Assembly: GCA_944323475.1 (NCBI GenBank)
Contig: CALUSQ010000005.1
Coordinates: 1 to 64,000, forward strand
Direction of reading: 5' to 3'
From: Candidatus Gastranaerophilales bacterium
GTDB taxonomy: Bacteria; Cyanobacteriota; Vampirovibrionia; Gastranaerophilales; Gastranaerophilaceae
Length of the DNA: 64,000 nucleotides
Positions 36,431 to 45,859 of this stretch are shown here, in pieces. A program made the translations under genes and the position numbers. Numbering within the stretch: the stretch's first letter is position 1; each line of letters starts with the position of its first letter. A model generated the notes under the pieces. It was not told the DNA's origin and made no database searches. It saw only the letters and a program-made list of their open reading frames with translations.

Positions 36431-36694
36431 AACCTAATCTCCAACCTAGAAATTTAATCTAACCTTACATATTTATAAAAACAATCTCTTGGTTCAGATT
36501 GCCTTATTATAATTTTTTTATTAAGAAATATTACGAAAACAAAATAAAAAATACACGTATTAACAAGAAATAACAGGTTATAGCGTAAAATTTACTTAAT
36601 ATTTTTCAATTAACTATATCAATTTAAAAGTGAGCAAGTAAAATAGACATAGGGTATAAATTATATATAATTTTTAATATAGAGGGAGACATAG

Positions 36695-38080
36695 ATGCTA
36701 GAATTTGACTATAGAAATGTCAAAGCCGAAATTCTAGGTGATGAAAACGGGTTAAATATCGAAACCGAATTTAACAACTACAATGAAAAAATCGCCAAAA
36801 TCATTAATGACTTAAACTCAAGAAAAGACAAACCCGGACAATGGCTCCAATGGATGAATCTTGGTTACAATGAAGAAACTGTATGGCTTGTTAAAGAATA
36901 TGCTGCAATGATTAACGGCCGTTTTGACAATGTTCTTGTGTTGGGGATAGGTGGCTCAGCACTAGGTGGAAGTGCTGTTTGCGAAGCCCTTCTTAAACCA
37001 TATTGGAATCTTTTAACTTTGGAACAAAGAAATAATTTACCAAGAATATTTTTTCTCGATAATATAGATCCTGATCAAATTAACGGATTGCTTGATATAC
37101 TTGATTTAAAAAAGACACTTGTTAATGTTATAACAAAATCCGGTTCAACAGCAGAAACAATGTCCCAATTTATGATTATTAAAAAGAGATTGGAGGATGA
37201 ACTTGGAGATAACTACAGAAGGAATATAGTAGCAACTACAGATCAAAATGTAGGTGTATTGAGACAAATTTCAAACGAAGAAGGATACAAAACATTTGTT
37301 GTTCCTGACGATGTAGGTGGACGTTTTTCAGTATTTTCTGCAGTTGGTTTATTACCTTTTGCATTAGTTGGTATAAATATTGAAGAATTAATGCAAGGTG
37401 TAAAAGATATGGACCTTGCTTTAAAAAACACAAACATATGGCACAATATCGCAGCTCAAAATGCATTGATTCATTACCTTATGGATACACAAAAAGGTAA
37501 AAATCTTACTGTAATGATGCCTTATTCAAACAGATTGAAATATATATCAGACTGGTTTGTACAACTTTGGGCAGAAAGTTTAGGAAAAGAACAAGATAAT
37601 TACGGTAACAAAGTCAACATCGGTCCGACACCAATTAAAGCACTTGGTGCAACTGATCAACATTCACAGATACAGTTGTATAATGAAGGTCCGAATAACA
37701 AACTTATTAACTTTATAAGAGTAAAAGAATTTGATACAACATTAGAAATTCCCCAAATATTTGAATTTACAGGTGTTGGATATCTTGGTGGAAATACAAT
37801 AAATTCTCTTATTAACTCGGAAGCTGATGCAACAAAAGTTGCGTTAGTAGATTACCAAAGACCTAATGTAACAATAACAATAGACAAGGTTAATCCATAT
37901 AATATTGGACAGCTATTGTACATGTTAGAAGTTCAAACAGCTATTGCAGGTGAACTTTATAACATAAATACATTCAATCAACCTGGCGTTGAGCAAGCTA
38001 AAAATTACACATATGCTTTGATGGGTAGAGCAGGTTACGAAGAATCTGCTGCAGATTTAAAACAAAAAATGTCATATTAG
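36695..38080 (+). CDS. pgi: Glucose-6-phosphate isomerase
   Basis: Interconverts glucose-6-phosphate and fructose-6-phosphate. Phospho-sugar-binding motif GIGGSALGGSA at about 84-94, KSGSTAETMSQF near 151, GGRFSVFSAVGLLP near 208, and GATDQHSQIQLYNEGPNNK near 317 with the catalytic residues. 461 residues fits the Bacillus/cyanobacterial-type enzyme. AGAGGGAG precedes the ATG. The upstream gap 36431-36694 shows no structured element. It is a single gene. Confidence 0.95.
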   Translation: MLEFDYRNVKAEILGDENGLNIETEFNNYNEKIAKIINDLNSRKDKPGQWLQWMNLGYNEETVWLVKEYAAMINGRFDNVLVLGIGGSALGGSAVCEALLKPYWNLLTLEQRNNLPRIFFLDNIDPDQINGLLDILDLKKTLVNVITKSGSTAETMSQFMIIKKRLEDELGDNYRRNIVATTDQNVGVLRQISNEEGYKTFVVPDDVGGRFSVFSAVGLLPFALVGINIEELMQGVKDMDLALKNTNIWHNIAAQNALIHYLMDTQKGKNLTVMMPYSNRLKYISDWFVQLWAESLGKEQDNYGNKVNIGPTPIKALGATDQHSQIQLYNEGPNNKLINFIRVKEFDTTLEIPQIFEFTGVGYLGGNTINSLINSEADATKVALVDYQRPNVTITIDKVNPYNIGQLLYMLEVQTAIAGELYNINTFNQPGVEQAKNYTYALMGRAGYEESAADLKQKMSY

Positions 38081-38197
38081 ACTATACAAAACCAAGATAA
38101 ATTGATTACTGGTGTTACATAAAGTTACATATTTATACATGTAAGTATGTGTTTGATAAAATAATATTGGAGCTTTTTAATTAGAGAGTAGTTTTCT

Positions 38198-40573
38198 ATG
38201 TCAGAAATAAATTATTTAGAAACAATACAAAATAAACTAGACGCACTTGTCGAAAAAATAATACAAAAAGAAAATTCTGATGAAAATTTTCGAATTACTT
38301 ACGCACAGATTCTTGAAAAAATTAATACAAAGATGGATGTTTTTTCAAGTAATGAAAATTTTGACAAAATAGGTCTAATTTCAATAGAAATAAGAAATCT
38401 TTTAAAAGACCGCCAATTAGTAGTTGATGGCAAATTTAATGCTATTAAAGGAGAATTTGATAATCTAAATGAAATACTACTTAACTCATTAAAAACACCA
38501 GAATTTCTTGCTGCTTTTAATAAAATACAAAATCAAATTCAATTTTTTGCAGAAGAGCAAGAAAATCAAAAAGAAACTTTTAATTCAATAATTTCTCATA
38601 TAGAAAAATTTGGAACACTTGAAGAAACTAATGACATAGCACGCTCCAATTTTGCTATCATAAAAGAACAAAATACAATAATAAATGAAAACATTAATAA
38701 ACAACTAAATTTATTTAACACATTAAACTCTGAGATATCAGAATCAAATAAAAAATCTTTTGATGAATTAAATAGCATAGTTTTAGGATTAAATGAACTA
38801 AAAGAAACATTTACTGAAGATAATAAAGAAATCCAAGATATACTTTCCAACAAAGTAGATAATATTATTTCAAAAATTCATGAAACAGATTCTTTTGTTG
38901 AAATATTAAACAATAACCTTACTACACTTATTCAAGTTATTGGGAATATATTTGAAGATGAAGAGTTTAAAATACTAAGCTCAGATGTCGCAGATATATT
39001 AACAAAAACTGCATTTTTATCAGAAACAGTAAAAACACTTGCAACAAAAGAAGATTTAGATAATAAAAATCAAGAACTACTAACCCAAATAGAAGAAAAA
39101 ATACTTGCAAAACTTGATTTTAGTGACCTCCAAAGCATCAAAGATTATACAGAAAAAATGTTTTTCCAAGGTACAGAAGTACTTAAAGATGAAATATGGT
39201 CTATAAAAGATACAGTTGCAGAAGTTCAAAAAAATTCATTATCAACAGAAACATTTAATGAAAAAATTGTTGAAATAAAAAACAACATTACAGAAGATAT
39301 TACAGACACAATTTCGACTGAAAGTGTTGCTACAGCTAATCAAATCAGTGAAATTTCTTCAACAATAGAAAATCTCAGAAAAGAACTTTCAGACATTATT
39401 TTAAATGAGCAAAATGAGCAAATCACTTCGGCATTAAATGATCTTCAAACAAAATTTGTATCACAGCTTGTACAAATAGCTGACAACATAAATTTTGAAG
39501 AAGAAACTGATGAAATTAATGAAAATATATACAATACAGCTGATGAACTAAAAGAAAAAATCACTGCTAATATTTCAGATATAAAAGATGAAATATTACA
39601 GCTAAAAGATGTATCATCAGAATTTGATGGTAATATAATTACACTTTTAGAAAAAATTGAAGATGCTGTAAAAACAGATATAAATAAAGATTTAAAAACA
39701 TTAATTTCAGGATTTAGTCTTTTAACAAGCGGCTTAAAAGAAGATAAAGACTATGTGTATACACTACCTGATATTGAGTCAGACTTGTCAAAAATAAGAC
39801 TGGATTTAACTAAACTGCATAAAGTGCTTGTAAATACAGATGCTGAAAATACAGAAACAGCTTCTGACATTACAACAAAGATTAATCAGATTAAAGAATC
39901 ACTTCAAAAAGTTGAAAATAGCCCAATCAACGCTGATATTGCAGAAATAAAAGGTCTTTTTACTACATTAAATGAAGATGTATCAAGCATAAGCAAAAGA
40001 ACAAACAAACTTATTCTTACATCTGATGAAATAAACAAAACGCTTAAATCAAACATAGAAATTTTCTCTTCTTTAATTAAAACATTTGAAAAACAAAGCA
40101 AAGAGTTTTACAATTCATCATTTGTAAATAATTTAGATACAAAGATTGATAATATTACGCAAACAACAACATCTCTTGTTCAATCAGACAAGGTATTGAA
40201 TGAAGCATTTATGTATCTGGCAGAATGGATTGATACAGCAAGCGAATCTTTTGAATTAATTAAAGAAGACGTAACTGCAGTAAAAAATGACATAATAAAT
40301 AACGATTCTACAATTTCTGACAGAATAGACTCTATTGAAGATAAAGTAGACAAAATTGTTTCACAAAAAAATGATACAAAAGAACTAAAATCACTTGTAG
40401 AGTACATTGCTTCACAAGTAAGTATTACAAATGAAAAAATAATTGAAAACGAAAAACTTGCTCAACGCATAACAAATATGGAAAAGCAACTCAAAAAAAT
40501 TGAGCATAATGTAGCTGTTATTACAGAATACATTGACGAAGACGAAGAAAACGACTTCGAAGAAAATGAATAA
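38198..40573 (+). CDS. Large coiled-coil protein of unknown function
   Basis: 791 residues with almost no hydrophobic segment long enough for a membrane helix and no signal peptide. It is dominated by Ile/Leu heptads with Asn, Glu, Lys, Ser and Thr, recalling the repeated amphipathic helices of methyl-accepting or filament-forming coiled coils. The acidic tail is EDEENDFEENE. No catalytic motif is visible. Such a cytoplasmic coiled coil could be a cytoskeletal or scaffold protein (inference). It is transcribed alone between pgi and a small convergent gene. Confidence 0.75.
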   Translation: MSEINYLETIQNKLDALVEKIIQKENSDENFRITYAQILEKINTKMDVFSSNENFDKIGLISIEIRNLLKDRQLVVDGKFNAIKGEFDNLNEILLNSLKTPEFLAAFNKIQNQIQFFAEEQENQKETFNSIISHIEKFGTLEETNDIARSNFAIIKEQNTIINENINKQLNLFNTLNSEISESNKKSFDELNSIVLGLNELKETFTEDNKEIQDILSNKVDNIISKIHETDSFVEILNNNLTTLIQVIGNIFEDEEFKILSSDVADILTKTAFLSETVKTLATKEDLDNKNQELLTQIEEKILAKLDFSDLQSIKDYTEKMFFQGTEVLKDEIWSIKDTVAEVQKNSLSTETFNEKIVEIKNNITEDITDTISTESVATANQISEISSTIENLRKELSDIILNEQNEQITSALNDLQTKFVSQLVQIADNINFEEETDEINENIYNTADELKEKITANISDIKDEILQLKDVSSEFDGNIITLLEKIEDAVKTDINKDLKTLISGFSLLTSGLKEDKDYVYTLPDIESDLSKIRLDLTKLHKVLVNTDAENTETASDITTKINQIKESLQKVENSPINADIAEIKGLFTTLNEDVSSISKRTNKLILTSDEINKTLKSNIEIFSSLIKTFEKQSKEFYNSSFVNNLDTKIDNITQTTTSLVQSDKVLNEAFMYLAEWIDTASESFELIKEDVTAVKNDIINNDSTISDRIDSIEDKVDKIVSQKNDTKELKSLVEYIASQVSITNEKIIENEKLAQRITNMEKQLKKIEHNVAVITEYIDEDEENDFEENE

Positions 40574-40579
40574 GAATTA

Positions 40580-40783
40580 TTAATTATTGCTTAAAACAAG
40601 CTTAAATGTTGCAAGACTTTTAATTGCAAATAATTTATTCTTGATATTTTGTTCTTCATTTATTTTAAATATTCTAATAATTCTTTGTATTTCTTGTAAA
40701 TTTTTTCTTGAAGATATATCATATACATTTTCAATTGGATCTGCAACTACACCCATTATTGTATTTAATTCATGTTCTTTCAT
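40580..40783 (-). CDS. Small helical protein of unknown function
   Basis: The 67-residue protein contains a charged helical stretch (SRKNLQEIQRIIRIFKI). ATG at 40783 has AGAGGAAC about 9 nt upstream, which favours this strand over the overlapping plus-strand open frame. It is convergent with the coiled-coil gene (6 nt between stops). No family recognised. Confidence 0.55.
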   Translation of the reverse strand: MKEHELNTIMGVVADPIENVYDISSRKNLQEIQRIIRIFKINEEQNIKNKLFAIKSLATFKLVLSNN

Positions 40784-40986
40784 AAAATAGTTCCTCTAAG
40801 ACTCTATATTTTTATAAAGTAATTTGTTCTAAAAAAATTGCTTTTTTTAATAATGAATGTTAAGAAATATATACTTAATATATACCAAGGTTTAAAAATT
40901 ATTGTTTTTACTTGAAATAGAGGATAAATAGATTATAGAATTTAGTATATAATTAAACACATACATTTATGATATAAGGAGAAAAT

Positions 40987-41241
40987 ATGTTACCTATTAT
41001 CACTGAGGAACACTCATCACTGGCATTTGCAGAAATATTTCAAGATGTTCACGGCTGGCGAAAAAAAATGATTCACTATATTAAAGACGAAAACCCTGAA
41101 ATAAATAGTGCAATAATTGAAGCAGCAAACAATACAGATCTAGACCCCAAAGCAGTAGCACTAGGTGCTTATATGACATATATTCTTATCGAAATGGCTG
41201 CAAAAGATGATGAAGGAATAAACTACGATATAGATGAATAA
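40987..41241 (+). CDS. Small acidic protein of unknown function
   Basis: 84 residues with a strong ribosome-binding site (TAAGGAG). It begins LPIITEEHSSLAFAEIF, contains HGWRKKMIHYIKDENP, then an alanine-rich helix and an acidic tail. It is convergent with, and directly abuts, the minus-strand gene ending at 41242. No family recognised. Confidence 0.6.
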   Translation: MLPIITEEHSSLAFAEIFQDVHGWRKKMIHYIKDENPEINSAIIEAANNTDLDPKAVALGAYMTYILIEMAAKDDEGINYDIDE

Positions 41242-41595
41242 TTAATTATAGATTTTGATTTTAAAATTTTGTATAGGCTCTCCATTCAATAATTTTTTTT
41301 GATTGGAGAGCGTATTTTTTATAGAAAAAATCCATCCTGTTTTAGGATTAACAAATAAATAAAAAGCAGCTTTACTTTCCAATAATCTCTGTTGTGAATC
41401 AATTAATAACTCACCTTTATCTGATAGTTCAAAAATAGTAAAAGACAAAGGTGTAGTTAAATTACTGTCTAAATACCCGTCAAAAGGAGTATTTTTAAGA
41501 CGTGTTGTATCTCTAAAAACGGCTTGATCTTTATATGTAGTACACCATTGATATAGTTTTGTAATAATATTATCTATTTTGTCGTTTTGATTCAT
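41242..41595 (-). CDS. Small protein downstream of the GGDEF/HD-GYP gene
   Basis: 117 residues. Its start at 41595 overlaps the end of the upstream gene by 26 nt, so the two are co-expressed. The sequence is mixed alpha/beta (LSFTIFELSDKGELLIDSQQ, FYLFVNPKTGWIFSI) with no membrane segment. It may be a partner or regulator of the c-di-GMP enzyme (inference from coupling only). No family recognised. Confidence 0.6.
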   Translation of the reverse strand: MNQNDKIDNIITKLYQWCTTYKDQAVFRDTTRLKNTPFDGYLDSNLTTPLSFTIFELSDKGELLIDSQQRLLESKAAFYLFVNPKTGWIFSIKNTLSNQKKLLNGEPIQNFKIKIYN

Positions 41596-43495
41596 TTACA
41601 AGATCCACAAACTGTTCAACCAGTTTCTCATTCCATTTTTTACCTGCACCAAGTTTTATAATTTCAATTGCTTCGTCCTTAGAATGAGCAACTCGATATG
41701 GACGAGCTTGAGTAATTGCAAAATAGGAATCTACGAGCAATATAATTTGAGAAGAAATAGGAATACTAGAACCACTTAGCTGGTTAGGATACCCTGTACC
41801 ATCCCAGTTTTCATGATGTGCCTCAATTATTGGTATTATATCAGCAATATTTGTTATTGGCTGAAGAATCTTTCTAGCTGCAATCAAAGGATGTTCTTTG
41901 ATTTTTTGTTTTTCTTCTTCTGTTAATGGTTCTTTTTTATTTAAAATTTCATCAGGAATCATTAACTTGCCAACATCATACAACATTACAGCTATTTTTA
42001 ATTTATCTATATCCTCTTTAGCAAGTTCCATTTTTCTTGCAAGCTCAATAGCCATAGAAACTTTTGCTTTTGTTATTCCCCTTTTATAATGGCTATTGTA
42101 TGTTTGTGCAAGAGTATCAGCAACAGAGAACAAAGTAGATTTTGTTTCGCCTGTATCAATTGATTTGAGCTTTGAAGTAATTTCTTTTGCAATTTTATTA
42201 GGTATAGGTATTTTTTGTTTAGTAAGAATATCCATGAACGCACCAAATGCTACTTCATGCCATTCTGTTTCATCATCTACTGTCTTAGCGAGAGTAACTC
42301 TATTTCTTCCGTTAATTTTAGACTTATACATAGCTTGGTCAGCCATATCAAGAAGTTCATCAAGTTTTATAGAGTGTTCAGGGAAAGTTGCAACTCCAAT
42401 ACTTGCTGTAACATGTCCAATTGTGTCAAGCTCTTGTGCTTCTATCGCAGCACGAATTCTTTCCGCAGCAATCATAGCGCCCGATGAATCTACACCTGGT
42501 AATAGTACAGAAAACTCCTCACCACCCAATCTTGCAGGAATATCAATAGAACGAGCATTTTTCTTCAATATATCAGCTATTGTCCTAATAGCCAAATCCC
42601 CAAAAAAGTGTCCATATGTATCGTTAATTTTCTTTAAATAATCTAAGTCCAAACTAATTAATGAAAATGGCTGGTGCAACCGCTGTGCACGTTCTGCTTC
42701 TTTTTGAATAGCTTGATTAAAATAACGTCTATTATACAACTCAGTCAAAGAGTCAGTAACTGCTTCTTTCTTCAAATTCTCAAAAAGATTTGCAATTGTT
42801 ATAGCCATCTCAACTTGATTTGCAAAGAGAGTCAAAAAATTTAACTCTTTGTCATCTGCAGCCTCTCTCGAAGAAAAAACCATCATAACACCAAATGGTA
42901 TATTAGCTGGACAAAGTGGTATACATATTACATTTTTGCTTACACCTAATTTATTTATTTGATTGATATAATCTTCATTAAAATCATATAGAAGATTGTT
43001 AATAACATTTAAGTAATCAGAAGATTGAATAATTGTTTTTTCTTCAATAGCTCTTGTTATCAACATATTAGAGTCATATTTAAGATGATATTCATGTATA
43101 TCTATATTTTTTTCTGCAAGATATTGTTTAATTTTGACTAAAATAGGACTTTCTGAAAAAGCTTTAACTTTATAGTATTTCCCCTTTTCATCATTGCAAA
43201 CCTGTAAAATTGTACTGTTTATATAACCCATTTCACCATGTAAAGAATTAACCAATTTTTGCAAAACGGTAGATAATGGTTCAGAAGAATTCATCAATTC
43301 CCAAACGTGCTTCAATGTAAGAAAAGCCTTATTAGCCTGATCCAATTCTTGTGTACGTTGGACAATCTCTTTTTCAAGAGCAAGGTTTCTTTCATATACT
43401 TCAATAAATTCTTTTTTATTGTTAGAAATACTATATTCAATTTCATTAACTTTTTGAGTATAATCTCTAATTTTTTTAAAAAAGTCCATATTCAC
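41570..43495 (-). CDS. GAF-GGDEF-HD-GYP cyclic-di-GMP protein
   Basis: Predicted dual c-di-GMP protein, 641 residues. A coiled coil (1-60) leads to a GAF domain (about 75-230). The GGDEF domain (about 245-405) has an intact RLGGEEF active site near 323, and RSID five residues before it is the inhibitory I-site. An HD-GYP domain (about 440-640) contains HHENWDGTGYP, but the metal-binding HD of the HDxGK motif is replaced: LYDVGKLMIP has Tyr where His is expected. Cyclase activity is therefore likely and hydrolysis doubtful. The start at 43495 has weak upstream signals. Confidence 0.9.
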   Translation of the reverse strand: MNMDFFKKIRDYTQKVNEIEYSISNNKKEFIEVYERNLALEKEIVQRTQELDQANKAFLTLKHVWELMNSSEPLSTVLQKLVNSLHGEMGYINSTILQVCNDEKGKYYKVKAFSESPILVKIKQYLAEKNIDIHEYHLKYDSNMLITRAIEEKTIIQSSDYLNVINNLLYDFNEDYINQINKLGVSKNVICIPLCPANIPFGVMMVFSSREAADDKELNFLTLFANQVEMAITIANLFENLKKEAVTDSLTELYNRRYFNQAIQKEAERAQRLHQPFSLISLDLDYLKKINDTYGHFFGDLAIRTIADILKKNARSIDIPARLGGEEFSVLLPGVDSSGAMIAAERIRAAIEAQELDTIGHVTASIGVATFPEHSIKLDELLDMADQAMYKSKINGRNRVTLAKTVDDETEWHEVAFGAFMDILTKQKIPIPNKIAKEITSKLKSIDTGETKSTLFSVADTLAQTYNSHYKRGITKAKVSMAIELARKMELAKEDIDKLKIAVMLYDVGKLMIPDEILNKKEPLTEEEKQKIKEHPLIAARKILQPITNIADIIPIIEAHHENWDGTGYPNQLSGSSIPISSQIILLVDSYFAITQARPYRVAHSKDEAIEIIKLGAGKKWNEKLVEQFVDLVNESKRQNR

Positions 43496-43542
43496 CAGAT
43501 AAATTCAAGTCTATAATAATGAGTTATTATACTACGTTTTAA

Positions 43543-44619
43543 TTACAAATGTAAGATATCACACAGTAAATTTATTAATTCTTGAGGCTTTACAAGCCTG
43601 CAACAAAGATTCTTGTCTTTTTTCAATCGGCATTGACGCTTAAGACAAGGCCTACAATCTAATTCCGGAGCTAATACAAAACATCTATCCCCAAAAGGAG
43701 CACTCCTTTTTTCGGCAGTAGCACTAAATAAGGTAATGACAAAAGGTTTTTCTACAGCCCAAGCAATATGAGCACTCCCAGAATCAGGAGAAATAACAAC
43801 ATCAGCACGCCTAAAGACTTCTGCTAATTCTTCTAAATTGGTTTTACCTGCTAATATAGTAAAAAAAGACTCATCAAAATCTGCGCCTTTAATAATTCTT
43901 GATATTAAAGGTAAATCTGTTGCTGTACCTGTAAATAGAACATTAACTTTACCGTATAAAAATTTTAATACTTCACTCCAATAAGATTCATTCCAATGTT
44001 TATTTACCCAAGTAGTTGCAGGAGAAAAAACAACAGTTTTTTTCGAGATATCGAGATTTTTGAGCAAATCGCTTATTTTATTTTTTATACTGTCATCTGC
44101 ATCTCTTAACACCATTTTTACTTCAGATATATCTGCACCTATATGTTTTGCAAATTCAAGATTTCTGTTTACAACATGATAATTAGAGTCAAAAAGTTGA
44201 TGTGATTCTGGATAAATTTCATTGGCAAAAATCCAAGAAAATTCTCTACCACCTGTAAGTGTAATCTTTCTTTTAATATTTAAAAAAGGCAGTATAAAAG
44301 CACTTTTTAAAAGCTGCTGAGTATCAATTACAACATCATAATGTTCAGAATTTATTGAATCAATTATATTTTTAAAATCTTTTATATTCTTTAAAGAGAA
44401 AATACCTCTACTTTTCCACTCTTTTTTAGGCAAAACATAACAATTATCAATTAATGGATTATTTTTAATAAATAATTGAGCTTTGTCTTCAACTACCCAT
44501 CCAATTTTACAATCGGGATAAGATTTTTTTATGGCATACGCAACAGGTAAAGTATGGATAGTATCACCTAATGCGCTTAAACGTAATATCAGAACTTTTT
44601 TTATATCTTGTTTCTCCAT
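43543..44619 (-). CDS. Glycosyltransferase family 9 (heptosyltransferase-like)
   Basis: Cytoplasmic GT-B enzyme of lipopolysaccharide core assembly or a related glycan pathway. The N-terminal ILRLSALGDTIHTLPV and the C-terminal SPDSGSAHIAWAVEKP are the family signatures; the latter binds the nucleotide sugar. The C-terminus carries a cysteine-rich tail (CRPCLKRQCRLKKDKNLCC), common in heptosyltransferases. 358 residues. Acceptor unknown. Confidence 0.87.
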   Translation of the reverse strand: MEKQDIKKVLILRLSALGDTIHTLPVAYAIKKSYPDCKIGWVVEDKAQLFIKNNPLIDNCYVLPKKEWKSRGIFSLKNIKDFKNIIDSINSEHYDVVIDTQQLLKSAFILPFLNIKRKITLTGGREFSWIFANEIYPESHQLFDSNYHVVNRNLEFAKHIGADISEVKMVLRDADDSIKNKISDLLKNLDISKKTVVFSPATTWVNKHWNESYWSEVLKFLYGKVNVLFTGTATDLPLISRIIKGADFDESFFTILAGKTNLEELAEVFRRADVVISPDSGSAHIAWAVEKPFVITLFSATAEKRSAPFGDRCFVLAPELDCRPCLKRQCRLKKDKNLCCRLVKPQELINLLCDILHL

Positions 44620-44810
44620 AAAAAAATTATACCATCTGACAATAAAAAGTGCAGAACCATACGAAAGATTTACTTTTTTTCATATTTTTTACTTTTTTTG
44701 GTGGAGTCATGAAATTTGTAAATTTATTATTATAAAAAAGTTGAAAATCGTCGTTTCTTTAAAATAACTAATTAAAGAAATTAAATCAAAAGAATTTCAA
44801 AGGAAATTAT

Positions 44811-45062
44811 ATGGGTAGTAATAAAAAAGTCCTCAAACTCCGTCAAGAAATATTGAAAGCAAATACACAACTAAAACAGCTACAAGATAGCGGACAGATG
44901 GAATACAGTGATGATGCAAATAAAAAATACAACAAAATACTAATACAAAAAGCTATCAACAAAAAAAAGCTTAATGAATCTAAGCACTCATTTTTACATA
45001 ATTTCTTCAAAAAATTTTCACATAAAGGTGAAAGACTTATTTGTGATTATTTTAAATCATAA
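44811..45062 (+). CDS. Small basic protein of unknown function
   Basis: 83 residues, Lys/Gln-rich and helical throughout, with KKVLKLRQEILKANTQLKQL early and HSFLHNFFKKFSHKGERL late. AAAGGAAA precedes the ATG. It abuts the convergent tdk stop. The basic composition suggests nucleic-acid or ribosome contact, but that is weak inference. Confidence 0.55.
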   Translation: MGSNKKVLKLRQEILKANTQLKQLQDSGQMEYSDDANKKYNKILIQKAINKKKLNESKHSFLHNFFKKFSHKGERLICDYFKS

Positions 45063-45680
45063 TTATTTTGTAAAATTTAAAAGCTTAAAAGATTTTTTCT
45101 TTTGTTCAGCTTTTTTATCAGGTAGTTCATAACAATTAAGGCATCTTGCTTCATATGTCTCATCGCCGCCAATCATTATCAGAGGAGATGATTTATCTGC
45201 AGGGAATCCATTAATAAGTCTTTGTGTACGAGTGGCATGATCAGATCCGCACTTCATACAAACAGCAGTAAGTTTATCAACTTTATCAGCGAGACAAAGC
45301 AATTCAGGCATTGAGCCGAAAGGTTCTCCTTTAAAATCCAAATCCAAACCTGAAGCAATAACCCTTTTGCCATGTTCAACTAATTTTTTAACAACAGAAA
45401 CAATTTCCTCATCAAAAAACTGTATTTCATCAATAGCAATAACTTCATCATCTGAACTAATTGCAGCAAGAATATCATGAGCAGACTTTACAGTAACAGC
45501 ATCAAGCCAAAGACCATTTCTAGATTCAATATAATCACCTTTAGTTCTAGTATCAATAGCTGGGGAAATAACCCTAACCTTTTTCTGTGCAATAATACAT
45601 CTTTTTACTCGTCTTAAAAGCTCTTCAGTTTTTCCACAGCTCATAGGTCCTGTGATTATCTCAAAACTGTATCCTGCCAT
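45063..45680 (-). CDS. tdk: Thymidine kinase
   Basis: Salvage kinase making dTMP. P-loop GPMSCGKTEELLRR near residue 10, DEIQFFDEE (Walker B), the lasso region with RTQRLINGFPADKSSPLIMIGG, and zinc cysteines in CMKCG and CLNCY. I chose the ATG at 45680 (MAGYSFEI) because AAAAGGGA lies 7 nt upstream; a further upstream in-frame start at 45698 lacks this. 205 residues is typical of the type II (TK1-like) enzyme. Confidence 0.93.
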   Translation of the reverse strand: MAGYSFEIITGPMSCGKTEELLRRVKRCIIAQKKVRVISPAIDTRTKGDYIESRNGLWLDAVTVKSAHDILAAISSDDEVIAIDEIQFFDEEIVSVVKKLVEHGKRVIASGLDLDFKGEPFGSMPELLCLADKVDKLTAVCMKCGSDHATRTQRLINGFPADKSSPLIMIGGDETYEARCLNCYELPDKKAEQKKKSFKLLNFTK

Positions 45681-45859
45681 ACAAATCCCTTTTCCCAATG
45701 AATTATATCAAATAACTTACATTTACATGTAATCAATATTTTTCATGACATTCTTCCTCTTATTATATGATAAATTATTCAAAGATAAATTAAAAAATAA
45801 AAAAGTTTAAAATTTTTAACTTAATAGCCTCTAATAAAACGACATGATAAAATGTTTCT

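Noticed and set aside
36431-36694. A possible riboswitch upstream of pgi.
   Set aside because: No stable stems or recognisable conserved cores; only AT-rich promoter-like sequence.
40587-40790. Plus-strand 67-residue open frame opposite the small gene at 40580-40783.
   Set aside because: The minus-strand frame has a proper ribosome-binding site and better composition; the plus frame is a hydrophobic shadow.
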